From Haemonchus contortus (lineage: Eukaryota; Nematoda; Chromadorea; Rhabditida; Trichostrongylidae), in assembly GCA_000469685.2 (NCBI GenBank), contig LS997565.1:34150145-34214144 (forward strand): 64,000 bases of DNA, given 5' to 3'. The position numbers and the translations under genes are program-made. Positions 1 to 13,080 of this stretch are shown here, piece after piece. The notes under the pieces were generated by a model. That model was not told where the DNA came from. It saw only the letters and a program-made list of their open reading frames with translations, and searched no databases. Within the stretch, counting starts at the first letter, position 1, and the number at the start of each line of letters is the position of its first letter.

Positions 1-273
1 CTGACTACAGAGAAGTGTCTCCTGATGAAGGTAACACACTGTCAGCTCAGCTTAGCTGCTCATTTGCAGAGGTTAGCGCCAAAATGAATATCAATATACC
101 CGAGGTGAGCCATGAATGGGTAAAATTGTTGATATCTAATGATCCCATACCATAATCAGGTATTCGAAGAAATGGTATCACAACGTCATTACATCGAAAC
201 CATGGAATCATCGAGACGAAGGAATCAACAACTCTACGGTAATTCCGGCAGTTCCTGGTGCTGCTTTTTGTGA
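1..273 (+). CDS. 3' end of an unidentified gene (three exons, 5' truncated by window edge)
   Basis: Three exons join with matching phases: 1-30 (ends phase 1, donor GTAACA), 70-104 (acceptor TTTGCAG, donor GTGAGC, phase 0) and 160 onward (acceptor AATCAG). The joined protein reads DYREVSPDE, then EVSAKMNINIPE, then VFEEMVSQRHYIETMESSRR and a short basic/glutamine stretch. The third exon either uses a donor at 239 (GTAATT) or reads on through NSGSSWCCFL to a stop at 271-273; I prefer the read-through because no later exon is evident before the convergent SNARE gene. The introns are 39 and 55 nt, normal for a compact nematode gene. The part seen is charged and polar with no membrane segment. 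I do not recognise the family. Its start lies before this window. Confidence 0.55.
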
Positions 274-685
274 ATAATGAATTGGGCCGTTGGCATCTCT
301 TGGCTCAGGCCAGGAACCGAATTCTTGCCAAATTGATCATGATTACAGGTCTCTAAAATCAGCATATAAATTTTTATCAACTCAAAAAGTTGCAGCGTTT
401 TGAACTTACACGATACGATTTTAAGATTTTTGGCTATTTGAGCATGCAATTTACAGAAATTAAAAAGAAAACGCGAAAACAAAAAAGGACAATACATTAC
501 AAAGCTTTAAGAAATGTAGAAAGAATAGTTCTTAAAAAAAGACGTGCTCCACGAATATGAGAAAGTCGTTGGCCTCAAACAACGAGGACTTTGTCAAATG
601 TACAGGGGAAAAAAAAGAGAATTGAATTTTGCAAAGCAAGGTGGGCAACTTTGAAGAAAATTCGACCGTAAACGGATTGACGACA

Positions 686-1497
686 TCACTTTTTGTCAAA
701 CACACCACAGGCATCAAGAATAAGCAGAATTATGACAGCTATAACGATGAGTGCGACCAACACGGAAATGATCGTCCACTTTGCGTTCATCATACACATC
801 TTGCGTTGAACCCGATGAGCAGTTAGTTTGAAGTTAGCCGACTGAAAAAAACTCAGCATTCGAGCATGAAAATCATTATGAGGAAAGTCCCAAGTGCTTG
901 AATACCCAGTTTAACGCTTTTTGGCTTCGCTCAAAAGGAAAACATTTAAGTTTAACTGGGACATAAAGCAGCTATATTCCAGCACAGTCACAAATTTCGT
1001 GCCAAATCTCAGTTCCCTTACCCTGGAATGAGCCACGGCGATGAACTTTACGTGGGAGTCTTTTCATCGAAGAGAAACATCCACTACCGAAAATTCCGCA
1101 TTACATTCTACATAAATCTTGTCCAAGCTCCTATCTTGACCAAGCACAATCGAAAGAGTTACCGTACCGAAGCTTGAAGTTCGTCCGTACGTCTTTCGAT
1201 GCTATCGAGTCGTTCTCCACGTTCCATGATTGAAGCTACATTTGAGGCCATAACCTAAGAAGGCTGCTTTCAGGGTCACGCAAAAGTACTATGCAGAGTC
1301 GTTCGAACAAAGAAAAACATAAAAAATACTTTGTCGGTACGCCGTTACACAAAAATCAAGCCCACTGATGTCGAGAGGACAACTTTTGAAAAAAGAGATA
1401 GAAACTCTTGAAAACCCACAGTTTTGACTTCATCTACTTGACGGCGCATCTCCTGAATTCGCTCATCTTGAGAGGATTTCTGCGGGTTCTCCGTCAT
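686..1497 (-). CDS. R-SNARE, VAMP8/endobrevin-like, complete (106 aa, 3 exons)
   Basis: Exons are 1497-1420, 1254-1168 and 841-686 (stop TGA), all joined in phase 0. The protein is 106 aa. Residues about 12-70 form an R-SNARE coiled coil: IQEMRRQVDEVKT, then VMASNVASIMERGERLD with Arg38 in the zero-layer position, then LQASSANFKLTAHRVQRKM, which closely resembles the VAMP8 juxtamembrane region. A single hydrophobic tail anchor follows (about residues 78-97), with a short lumenal tail ending DACGVFDKK. There is no longin domain, as in brevin-type VAMPs. R-SNAREs sit on vesicles and pair with Q-SNAREs to drive fusion; VAMP8 relatives act at late endosomes, lysosomes and autophagosomes. The ATG directly follows an acceptor (CTTTACAG), so the mRNA is probably trans-spliced with almost no 5' UTR, although an upstream coding exon cannot be excluded. 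Introns are 165 and 326 nt. Which VAMP paralogue this is remains inference. Confidence 0.9.
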
Positions 1498-4400
1498 CTG
1501 TAAAGAAGTGCAATTCATCGGAAGATTTCGATTTTTCACGACATATCAACGCTACGAGAGGAGCTCTGATCTAACATAGCATGATTCCTACACGGTTCCC
1601 ATTCGGGCAAAGTTAACCAATTGAACTGAGGTCTGAAAAATTAAAAGAGCGTCGTGCTCAGAATTTGCTCTACGCGTTCATTTGAACTTACGCCAGCCAG
1701 CAGAGCTCAAAACCAAACAGACAGACATCTTGCAATGGTAGTAAGATCGGACGGCATTTATAAAAAACCCTAAAATTTTAAAAGCGCCAAGTATAGGCTT
1801 GGCGACCCCCAGTATAAAGGCGATCGAATAATGATGCGGTCCAGAACTTAACGATTGGGTAGATAAATTTAGTCCAGATACAAAGAGCGAAGAAGATCAG
1901 AAAGTAACACAAGGAAAAGAAACAGGAGAAAAAGTAACAGGAGAACAAGAAAAACCAACTATCAACGCGTCGGGCAGGGCTACCGATCTACTAAAAATGT
2001 CATGAACCGATAAAAAAAGCTTTTTTCAGTGCACGTTTCCATAAGTTTGAAGCGTAAAAATGACGAATGTATGTCCTTTGAAATCATCCGTTAGTATTCC
2101 GCATACACATTTGCGAACCACTGCGGAGGCATTTTATGAAATATATTGATCATTATGTGGGCTGCCAGCTTCCATAACAGGTTACGCTTTTTTGAGCTTG
2201 CCATTTTTTCACAACTTTTTCATCAACATAAACTAGGTGTAATTAACGTCGATCAATCGTTCGAGAAAGCGCCGTCTTTCGGTTCTTAAACGGTTTCGCA
2301 GGAGCTTTGAAAATGTTTTGTATTAAAGATATTAGAGTGAATGTTTTCTCATAGTCGCATACAAGTATGATACCAATAGAGATAAAAAACAAGCGTATTC
2401 AGGGCGCGATCTGTTTCAGTCATGATACTCCTTTTGAATTTTATATGGTTGTTTTTATTGAATTTTCTGGTCAGTTAATAATCATATTTCCCGAAGCTTC
2501 TTAGGAGCCTGTCCTGGACATAAAACAGCTTCAAATTCAATTCTCCATCTCACATCTAACCTCACAAGGTGAAAAAAAGCTGAATCATTTTTTGAAGAAG
2601 AAGTTTGGTGGGATATTTCAGCTTCGATACAAAACAAAAGAACAATAGTATGAAATTACTTAGCCAATGAGTGAATCATCATTATTACAGGGGATACAAC
2701 CGGCGAAGAGTGATAGAAAAAAGCCCGTTATCTCACGTTGTTTTGCACTTTAGGCCATTTAGTATCAACTTCAATTATTTGCTAGCCGTCCGCCAGCAGA
2801 AAAACCATTCGGGCTTCCAGCGCTGCCTTCAGTTTTGTACTAAAGAAAAAAACTTAAAACGTCTCTTACAGGTCACGGAAAGAATAATGAAATGTGTCAT
2901 ATTTTGAAATAATTTCAATTTTAAATGTCATATTTGAGATGACCCTCCCATTCCGGGCAAGCCGTTGCTAGGGCTTTGAGGCCTATCATTTATGGAATGG
3001 CTCAGAATCTAAACAAGTTCGCCATCACCTCCGATTCACAAACCTGACCCATCTGAATTTATCATCTCACTCTTGAATAATTCCTTTAAATACGATACTA
3101 ATGATAGCAGGATAAACCTAAAAGTGAGCTTCCGACAAGGTCCGAGCGAGAAGCTTTCTTTATAGTTCAATGAGTTTTGCTAGAAATTTGGTACCTTGGG
3201 GAGAAAAAGCACGTAACAACAACCATCAATAATTATAAAAGAAACAGTAACGAGTTTCCTTATTTAGCTTTTCAGAATTTGTTAAACCTTTGATTTGATG
3301 CTAATGGATTTATTTCATGATGCATTCCCTTGCGTTCTCCATGAAAGACATCCTTCGCTATCCCAAATCCCAATTAAAAAAACTTTTTGAACTGCCGCTC
3401 AACAAATTCAAACTTATGCAATCGACCGTGTCCGTGCATAAACACTTCAGTACAAAAATATTTCTCAGAAATTGGGATGGGATCGAGTATATTGCAGAAC
3501 TTTGAAGCCAAACGTCTTAAGAGGTCCTTATTACAAAGAGAACATTGCAAACTTAAGGACCGAAACGGCTGGGAGGAAAAGCGGAAAGTTTTCGGCATAG
3601 AACCAATGTTGATGTGAAAAAAATGAGATGTGTCAGCTGCACTAGAAACCCCAACACCGAAAAGCTTTATAACAGCAATGTCGTGCATGAAAAAATAAGC
3701 AGTTGCTCCTAGCTGTGTTTTTAAACATACATACTACATTCAGAAGAAAAAACTTGCTCTCTTTCGAGAAATTTGAGAAAACAACAACCGAAACCCTATC
3801 TAGGGACTACATGGTGGCTTGGAGACCGTGTGGGATGATGCGAAACCCTATAACTGCCTCTGGACACAGACAATTGGTGGGTTCCGCGTGAGCACATATT
3901 ACAAATGATACATTCCAAAGAAATGGAGCTCCCCTCCCCCTTTCCTCAATCTCAGAATACAACAGAGTAGATTATGAGGTTCAGGAAAGGAATACTCAAA
4001 AGAAATGGCAATCTTTCTTCACCCGTTAGTCCCCAGCAAGATGATCACCACCCTGAATCACCACTACATGCTTGAAGTTCTAATCCTTCATTCCGTTTTG
4101 GGAAAATGCTGAATACGTCTTTCACAGCGACGCCCACGCTTTCTGCTTGACTATGCAAATCAAAATGTTTACAGAGGGCTCGATATTTTCATGCTTTTGA
4201 TATGATTCAAATAGGCATCACCAAGGACGATTAAAACAGAACGTTTCACCAAATAGTTGATTGCCAAGCATACTGAACGGGGGTACGGAGGCGTAAAACG
4301 ACCGTCGTTGCTAAGGGCGCTGATGATGGCAACCGCCGAATCGAACAATTCTCATAGAGTTCAAAAAAGAAATATAAATATTTTGAAACCAAGGTAACTT

Positions 4401-5957
4401 CAAGCACTAAAAGTACGTGCTTTGAAGCCTGATGAATCCATATCTATTAAGTTACCTCTATCGGTCACCTTTTATGGAAAAACTTTCTCGAACCTCGTTC
4501 GCGACTGAATGAGGCTACCCAAGCCGGAAGGGACATCCTCGAGAGGTTCAAACATAGAAACAACAGGGTGTAAGGTCGGTTGCGGTGAAAAGAGTTGTTG
4601 CCTTCGTAAAACCCCGAATCCAGAGATATTCAACATAGATCCCAACCAGACGGCATTTCGAAGTTCAGGGCAATCCCATCACAGGCTAAGGACACCTCAG
4701 TCGATCCCGTAAATCACAATGACAAAGCTCACTGAAGATAAAGCCTAGTAGTCGCTGAAAGCTACCACCAGGCTGATGCGCAATAAGTCAGTACCAATTG
4801 ACTTTACACTTGATTTGAAACCCATGGCAACTGAAGCCCATGTAGGTCTGGGAATGGAGCGAGTTCTTCTATTATGGGCAAACATTCATCGTTCCAACTT
4901 ACTTATTATGGGTCGCCGTTGTTAAGTTCACCATCGAAACGAATGTACCGAATAGAACAACCCTTCTTTCCAATGAGCGCAATCTCCAGAAAATCATCAC
5001 TTCAGAAAAAGTAACTCCACTTTCTAGCTACAACTAGAAACTTTTGGGGGCCGAAAAAAAACATAAAAACCCTAGTCGAGACGAGCTGTTGTTGAAGTTC
5101 CCGATAAGATTCGAAGCCAATTATTCCTGTGATACAATCACCGAAGCCTCAAAAGTGCCCCTCAATCATGCTACAAAAACCACATAAAGACTTGTGAGTC
5201 ACCCAAATTCTTTCTCCATCACTTTCTCATCAGTCTCTTCGTCGTTACCCGCCAAAGCCAAAGATTGCTCTAAACAGACGAAATCTATATAGCAAGCAAT
5301 GAAACGGACGTTCAGCAATGTCACGCATTCAAAATATGTATGCACATCTCAAAATAAATCACGCCGACCATCAAGGAGACGTAAGGATAGTACAGCAAGC
5401 AGTTTTCCAAGGAATCCTCAACACTCAAAGGACCAAGTTGAGATTACGATTTTACAATCTTCCCCATCCCGTGCCCTTATGTTTGTTCATAAATCACAAG
5501 ACACACTTCGCCATCGATTACAGCTTGCCACTAACGTACGGTATAAGCAACGTCCTCCGCCCATCGCCTCCCACAACTTTGCTTCTAACATTCGAGCTCC
5601 CTCCCTACAACCAGATCGAACATCCTCGGCGCTTCTCGAATATATGAGCCAAGAATTAGTATAAAAACACATCGATCCTTACAGGAACACCTATCACCCC
5701 GAAATTGTCAAAGGGAACGTTCTTCTAGCATTGAACTAGAAATTACCCTGCATATGGGTTAGGCAAGAAAGGTTAGTCTCAACTGTCGCAAATGATAATA
5801 AGCTGATTAAGATTAAGACCTAAACAACTGAAAAAAAGCCGTAACTCAATGAGATGCAGAAATTACGACATGATTTCAGCTTCATTATTTTGGTGAGGGC
5901 AAAGGATAGTCTTGATTGGGGTGTTGATCTTGTTTGGGGTGTTGACCAATCACTTCT
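1498..5957. other. Gene-free stretch, no supported gene
   Basis: About 4.5 kb of moderately AT-rich sequence. The ORFs here are short, overlap on both strands (for example near 3.3-3.7 kb and 5.3-5.7 kb), lack splice-consistent neighbours and match no family I recognise. I see no RNA gene or clear repeat. Confidence 0.5.
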
Positions 5958-6190
5958 GAAGGATGCACCACTTTTGACTTCCATTCAGTATCGAAGTGGC
6001 ATATTGAACGCTTGTGTGGCCTATGCAATGAATTGTGGAGAGTAGACAATTCCCAAGTCTGTTTTAACCTCCCAGACGAGTCTGGTGCCAATTCATCGAC
6101 CTCGCAAGGATGGAAGGTCCGGTTGGCCTGGGCGGGTGACGATCCCGTATACAATCCTCGATCCATGTGTATCTGGCAGTGCACACTTGC
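5958..6190 (-). repeat. tRNA-derived SINE copy 1 (minus strand)
   Basis: Read on the minus strand this is a degraded tRNA-like head, a body containing the family motif CCAGACGAGTCTGGT (plus-strand reading, near 6072) and a tail ending in a decayed GGGGCGCATCC motif (near 5960). The same order is seen near 24.4, 28.1, 41.7 and 47.3 kb. It has a well-kept body but a weak B box. Confidence 0.6.
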
Positions 6191-9100
6191 CAAGACATCA
6201 ACTTTGCCTCTTCATTGAGTTCATCTTGCATACCTCTGAGTTCGAGACTAAGGTAAGAGGCAAATCCTGTGCCAAATGCCTTTGGCCTGAGAACTCTCAT
6301 ACGAATTACTGATAAGAATGCCAGAGCAAAATGGAAATTTGAAACATAGCGAGAAGCAAGAGAATCGAATCTCATCACCTTTCAGTCTAATTCCATTACA
6401 TACTCAACGGAACCCATTACAACAATAATATGTTCTCCTATATTACTCAAACAAGCGGATTCATAAGTCACTCGAATAATAATTGTTCCAATTGCTTCAT
6501 GACTTAATGCTTGTAATTCGATTTGCGATAAATGCTGATGAATTTTTCCCAGTAATAATCGTTCGACAACATATCAGAAAGTTACTGTAAAAAGTAGGGC
6601 GAGGAAAGGAATTTCATTCAAGCTGGAAATGAAACACGCTGGATGATTCTCTAAATTTTGAAAACAAAGAGTGCGATGGAAAAGATAAGCAAAGACGATA
6701 GTTGAAATGTGAATTCCATTCGTCATCACTGAATCAACGCATAAAGCGGAATGCTAGGAGGGTGTGGGGCCCAATCTCGAAAATTTCTATGGTGTCAAAA
6801 AGTCGAAGCCTGTTCGGGAGTGTAATTGTGAGACGAGTGACGAGTGGGAAAGGGAGTGGACCAGATTGGAACAAAGATTGGAAAAGAATGAACGAATGAG
6901 TTTTTCAAGTGTGTCCTTTTTCGATCCTCAGAATTGGTAGACAAAGAGGGAGAGGGATGAGGATGAGCCGTTGAAAGAACACGCTTGTCAGTCAGTGGGC
7001 CACAAAACACCTTATGTATTCACCCTGAGATCGTTGCTCGATCAGGTAGGGCATTGTGATAGGGGAGGACCTGTTCAATAGATATAAAACCATGAGTGAT
7101 ATGGGAAGAACTGTTCAATAGATATACATAGAATCATGACTCATCATTGAGGCCTTACCCACTTTATAACTATCCTCACCTTCTTCACTTAAGTGGGAGC
7201 CTAAGGCATGAATGCCCACATGAGAGTGTTGAGCGTGTAGGGTAGCGTAGCTTAAGGCGATAACAAGGCAGATTCAGTACAATATCTCGAGAATGTGCGA
7301 CCAGAGAACAAGTGGGAACTCCTGGCAAACGGGATCTCCTGTAGGAAATCAAACCGGTTGTCTGCGGCTCGATTGAGGGGGAACATTGAATGTTGTAGCG
7401 ACGGACGGAATCAAACAGAACATGGCTCTTCGATTGTAAATTGGCATACAAACCGGGTCAGACAGAGAGGAATTGTCATGAAGTGCCAGTCATGACAGAA
7501 AACCAGATATGTTCCGAGAAAATTGAGATAATTCGGGTGCAGTGGATCGTGTCAACTGCACTCTATAAAAATATACGGTACATTTTGGAATGGTGTACGA
7601 ATAGATTCACACCAGATGGTTTTGCCTGAATCAATCGACGCGTACTGCAATGTTGATTTTGCCAATGGAGCAAGTCAGTTTACTCAATCGATAGAATCGT
7701 GGGAGGGAAGGAAAACCCAAAAACAAACAAATAGGTTAGAGTCGGCAACGAAATGGGGCTCAGTGAGCGAAAACTGACAGTAACAGTTATTCACAAAGGG
7801 ATCCTTTTGCTGTTCGATGCCAGTATGACAAGAAAGTACTATCTGCATCATCCATTCAGGTAAGGTGGGTAAAAGGGAACAAAGACGAAAAGCAGCTCTA
7901 CTGGAAAAACAGTTGTGTTCGAGGTGCCATACAAGCCTAATCGATGCGCCCGATGTGCTGATAACGTTCCCCTGCCCAAGCTGAGCAACCCATGATCCAT
8001 AAAAGCGGGGTATCTAGAGGTTTTGTTGAAATTTGCTTCTACAAATAGTGACATCAACATATTCGTATGTAAACATGGTGTCTGAGCAGCACATTTATAA
8101 GTAGGGAAAGGTTCAGAGGGCAAAGGGCAGGCAGTGTATAGTTAGAGCCCGGAAATTAAGGTTCCGATCGGTCCTTACAATAGCTGACTGTGAACTCTAC
8201 CCTTGAACATACGAGGCTTATAACAAAGTACCAGTTTTTCCATCGCCCAACAAAAACGATACGGTTCAAAAAGACCCTCCAAGGGCTTCTGTGCACCCTT
8301 CATAACGATACATTCTATGAACGTTGAATTAAAAAGTTACGAACGATTCGCTTATCATCCGCTTAACGATAAGAAACGCATGAGAAATGAAATTAGCTCA
8401 TGTTTTCAGCTCTTAAGCATAACCCATCAGCATTTGTCACTTAGGAAAACTAGTCGGTACCAGCTTCAAATAGCATTTGATAGTGTAAGGAAAAACAAAC
8501 ATGAAGTCGAAGCTCCCACAGAAGCCGTCTAGAGGCTGGGTACCCTCTCCCAGCATGAACCATAGGTCCGAGAAATAAGGCCTCTAAGGATTCACATTAA
8601 CAGAGAGGAGATGAACCCACTTACTGTACCTAATATTCACATGAACTTGTCCCTGAAATTGAAAAACGATCATTGAAAAAATGGTCGCAGAAGCAATCAA
8701 AAATGTCGGCCGTTGTCTGCCAAACGAACCGTTCAGATTTGAATGGCGAGGATGTTCTATGGCATTCATTGGAAAACGTGAATATTGCTGGGTATTCAAT
8801 ACTCTACCGAATACACATCGCATTGCCACAAAGGAAGTTTTAACCCAGACCGATTCTCTTTGTTTGACCACAAAAAAGGAACAGACGCCAGAATCAGCTC
8901 AGACGTTATAAATGGGGTTGGGTAAAGCAGCAACGCAGGTCGGGGCATGACTTTGTTAAAGGAATGTTGAACACAGATTGTTTGGAATCCGATTATCAAA
9001 GGTTTTGCATTGGTAAACCTAAAATGCGATTGACAGGAACATCCGATGACTCAACAAAAGTTTTTCCCCGTCACATAGCCAATTGCCCTTGTACTTTTGA

Positions 9101-12100
9101 AACGAGGAAAACCGCTTGGATAGGAAGTTATTCAGCATTAAATCTCATGCCCATCAGAAGTTATTTCCCCACCGACGAAATAGCAGATAGCAGACAAAAA
9201 AACCTTTGCTAAATTCTCTGCCAAAGATGGCATGAATAGGAGCTCGTTAGTTCATAGTTCACCGTTTAGAGATTAATAGACTCCTCCCAGGCATTCGGTG
9301 AAGTAACAACTAAGTTCAAAATTGTTTTAATGACTCATGGAAGACAATCGTTTTTATTCTTACAGTTCCATTCCACTTTTACAAACAGCATTGTGGGCCG
9401 CGGGAGTTTTAATTACGCAAAATTTCGAAAAACCTTGGAAACTGAATTCGTCTTGAGGGATATTTGAAATTCTAGAGCTATCCGCATGGCCGTAGGTGTT
9501 TCATTCGAGAGGCGGAGATAATAAAAATGAACGTGGACATAACGGTATAGAGCGAGCAGAATAATTTCTGCACCCGCTCATGAGTATGACGAATCAACCC
9601 ATCTGGAAATCTTCCTGTAAAATATAGGGAAACGAAACGTCATAGGCAGAGAAAAAACTAGCCAAATAAGAGGAAGCCCATATATTAGGTCGTTCAAAAA
9701 GTAGTTGCCAAAAATTACACAATGACTCACATCAGATTTTTCTGGAATGCTCCGGAAATTTTCTTGAAATGGCTGTACAAGCTTACTGAACTTTGTATGT
9801 GCGTGATATATCCTACTCCCACTTCCTTGCATATTCGACCACATATATAATGGCCAAACTATCTCGCTATCTTCCCCAGGCACTACTTCAGGGGTTCCTG
9901 TCATACCACTCCACGGCTGAAGCCCTTCAGAGTTCGTGTCAGCTATTCGGCCTTGGAGGCTCTTCTGTGCGCCTCGTCCCAATGCTCCAAATTGGTAACA
10001 AGCAGGTCGAAAATGAGCCTCGATCTGATTCGACTGCGCTATCATCAAATCTTCGTTTATGTCATGCGCATGAAGTGAGCAGTACCCTTCTACAGTATTT
10101 TTATGGTACTAACGGAATATTCTAAAAAAAAAGAACCCATGCAGGTACTTCCCAATCACCCCACAAAATATTAAGCAGTGAGCAGTTAAGCTATGAATAT
10201 TAAGCAGATTAGAAAACAGACCACGGCAAGGCTAAGGGATGTAGACGTCGGTGAGATTTCTCATCGGACGACCCATTACCATACAGCATTATAAATCAAT
10301 TCCAAGGGGTAAGGGGATTAAGTGTTGCCAAAAAAAAAACTATGGCGATCAATGGGAATACGGTCGTTACTACAGAAAAAAAGTCTACAAGTTTTTTGAA
10401 CCGATTACATATTCAAATCCTATGTAGGCCTACACAATGCCAACATGAACTTGTTATACAGGCTCACAGAAAAAGAAACAGACTGGTTGGAAACAAGCAT
10501 TCGGCTGGTTGTAAAAGTCACTATCTGTCTGATCGGATAGTCATTTCAATAATTCCCGAGCTCGTTCCTCTTGAAACCTGGGTGGGTAACATAATGTTGT
10601 ACACTGTATCCGAGGGTCGTTGCAAATGGTCTAGCGCGTTCGGATTGGGTGAGCCTCAGTTCTTTGAAGACGACGATTTCTTCGGAATGTCGGACAAACA
10701 AAACGGTTCTATCATAACATCACAAACTGTACGGAAAGGACTGTAGAAGATCCTGTAAGTTACTACAATTATCATATTTTCCTTCTCCCAGGGATGAAAA
10801 AGTAGCAAAAGCTCCGCATAACGCGACAAACTATTTTTGTGGAAATGCATACTCTCTCAGCTGCATACTGAGCGAGGGGCTCTCCTTGGAAATTATGTTC
10901 ATCCATATTCGAGATATCAACTCGATTGGTGAACTGACAAAGCGCATATCAAACCAACTTGTGAGAGGGCAGATGAGACTTTTAGCAGAAAATATTTTTA
11001 AATAATTTTAACCCTCGCGTGGCCCGCCGGCGGGAAACACCATATCGTTCCCCTGTAGTTTTTATATTATTTATCAAGTGTTATTATAATTTTTTTCCTG
11101 TTTTCAAGTATCAGCTTAGCTCACAACCTTCTAGAGAATCTTGAGGCATTGTAGTCCAGGAATCATTCACTTCCAACTACAGTTATAAGAGAAATTAAAA
11201 GTTAATGTAAGGGCAATGTAAAAGGCGGGGTCTGTCAATGGGTTAAAGCACGATGTTTTGTTTTCTCCATGACTCGCCAATCTTGTGAGACTTTTGAGAC
11301 ACTCTGTTAGTTGCAATTCTAAAAAAAGCTCATTGTATTTGTTTATAAAAATAAAAAGGGTAAAGTATTTAGCGCAGATCAATCCTACTTAGACACAGCA
11401 AAACATTCGACTTATATTTGTTATCGTAGTAACGTCGGAAGGTGCATTCAGTTTATATTATACACTGCCATGCAAAACCGACCGATGTACAAGTGCGTGC
11501 ATTTAACTTCCCTGACAGGTCTGATACATATTAATCGACTTCGCACTGGTGGTATTTCTTTGCCCACACGGGTAGCGATAGGGGATTTCAGTTTCTGACC
11601 ATGCATATAATGCAGGGCCATTTCGCACCACATCACCTAGTCCTAGGCGTAATCGACAAAAAAGACCATTACCTTCTGTAAAAGTGGTAGGAAGACCGGA
11701 GAAATTCTCTCTTGTAGTTCATAAGCCTTCGAATTTGTGATGAGCGGCAATAGAAGAAGATCGTTGAGGATGGCATCCTAAAAACAGTTTCATAAAATGG
11801 TTGTGTTTGCTGCAAAATAAATAAAGTAACTCTGACTGGAAGGTTAGGAGACCTAGATGATACTGGCAAGTATCCCCCAATCTCCATTTTCGCCTTTCTT
11901 TAAACCTGGGCATCTGTACTATTATTTGTCAACTCTTCTGTCGTCACGAAACTTGAGCAACTGTTCGATATTGGTGGAATTGACGTGACTTGTCGGAGTT
12001 TCTTATTAGTTGTAAGTTCATCAGCCTGAGTTGCAACTAGTTAAGAGCTGGTCTACGTCAAGCGTGATAGGTAACACTCTAAAGTTGCGATACGCTTTCA

Positions 12101-12435
12101 GGCCTTCGATAACGACGAGTTAATCGAAACGTCAGGCGAATAAAGATTACACCATTAAAACTTGTATGGCACAGAAGAGTTGACAAATATCCCCCAATCT
12201 GCCTACTGTCTTTAGTGTACAAACTCTCAACACCACAAAGTCATACTTAGCAGCGTTAGCAGGCTGCTGGAAGGAGAGCCGTTCGAGCAAGCAAGCAGGA
12301 CTTCGCAGAGGGTTTGCCACCCCTTTGAAATCGCCACAGTACACTATACCGCTATTCCTGCTGGCATCGATTTGAAGAACTTTCCTACCTTCGAAACAGA
12401 AGCGGTAATTGAAACCTTGGGCAATAGGGTTTTCC
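6191..12435. other. Gene-free stretch with minor tandem duplications
   Basis: About 6.2 kb without a supported gene. A roughly 30-nt unit containing CTGTTCAATAGATATA is duplicated at about 7068-7127. Overlapping anonymous ORFs of 156 aa (minus, 9578-10048) and 110 aa (plus, 9793-10125) oppose each other; neither resembles a known family or has clear splice sites, so I treat them as chance. A 134-aa ORF at 10342-10746 (plus) is likewise unsupported. Confidence 0.45.
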
Positions 12436-12436
12436 T

Positions 12437-13080
12437 GCTCAATTTACAAGGATGTTTCATGAGCTCTACAACAACTTCACGATCGAGTTCTCACCATTTT
12501 ACAAGAATGTCTTTGGCAATGTGAACAGACGGATTCTGCAAGGCGAAACCATCTCACCCAAGCTTTCCAGAGAGCACCCTCAAGCATTTGGAAAGGGAGA
12601 ATAGGGGTGTGAATGTCGACGTCCGCCACCTACATCACCCCCACTTTGCAGACGACATCGCGTGCAAAGCGGGGATGATGTAGGTAGTGGACGTCGACTT
12701 TACGACAGCCAGAATGAATTTTGGCCGAGTTCGACAAAGCTTATGGGAAGAATGGCCTACGAAAGAACCCATGAAGAGATGTTCAGGAAGCAGATTGATA
12801 CTTCCTTTTGACGCTGCTGTCCTTCCTACCTTGACACACGCCTCGGAGACTTATTTAGACCGCTGTGAAAAGGACAATTCTTGAAGGTTTTCGATACGAA
12901 CAATGCAAAAGAGATTCCGGAGTTCCCACACCCATCAGTGAACAAAGATAAGGGACGCTGGTGTATACGCCAGAGAATCGAAGATCGCTTGAAATGGGTA
13001 CACCATGCAATTTTGTGATGACCGCTAGCGGCTACTAACTGACCCCATGTGGAGCACAATGAGGCACAATCACAGTGTAC
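12437..13080 (+). pseudogene. RTE-type non-LTR retrotransposon, reverse transcriptase remnant
   Basis: Conceptual translation of the plus strand across several frameshifts gives pieces of an RTE-clade reverse transcriptase in order: ELYNNFTIEFSPFYKNV, then NRRILQGETISPKLS (the RQGDTISPKLF block), then the catalytic-domain piece HLHHPHFADDIA, where F-A-D-D is the RT active-site motif, and later LPTLTHASETY, which matches the conserved block after the palm. The frames are broken by stops and indels, and part of the thumb region is scrambled, so the copy is dead. RTE elements are abundant in hookworm-like genomes and copy by target-primed reverse transcription. Neither the 5' endonuclease domain nor the 3' tail could be recognised. 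A local inverted duplication lies inside the remnant (12615-12692). Confidence 0.85.
12615..12692. repeat. Inverted duplication inside the RTE remnant
   Basis: GTCGACGTCCGCCACCTACA near 12617 is repeated in inverted orientation near 12665-12692 (TGTAGGTAGTGGACGTCGAC), with the FADDIA-coding segment in the loop. This implies a local rearrangement after insertion. Confidence 0.75.

Noticed and set aside
5299..5664. Two overlapping plus-strand ORFs of 121 and 109 codons
   Set aside because: Both frames and the opposite strand are open, no domain, no splice context; likely chance.
9578..10125. Opposing ORFs of 156 (minus) and 110 (plus) codons
   Set aside because: Mutually overlapping, no family recognised, no clear splice sites.
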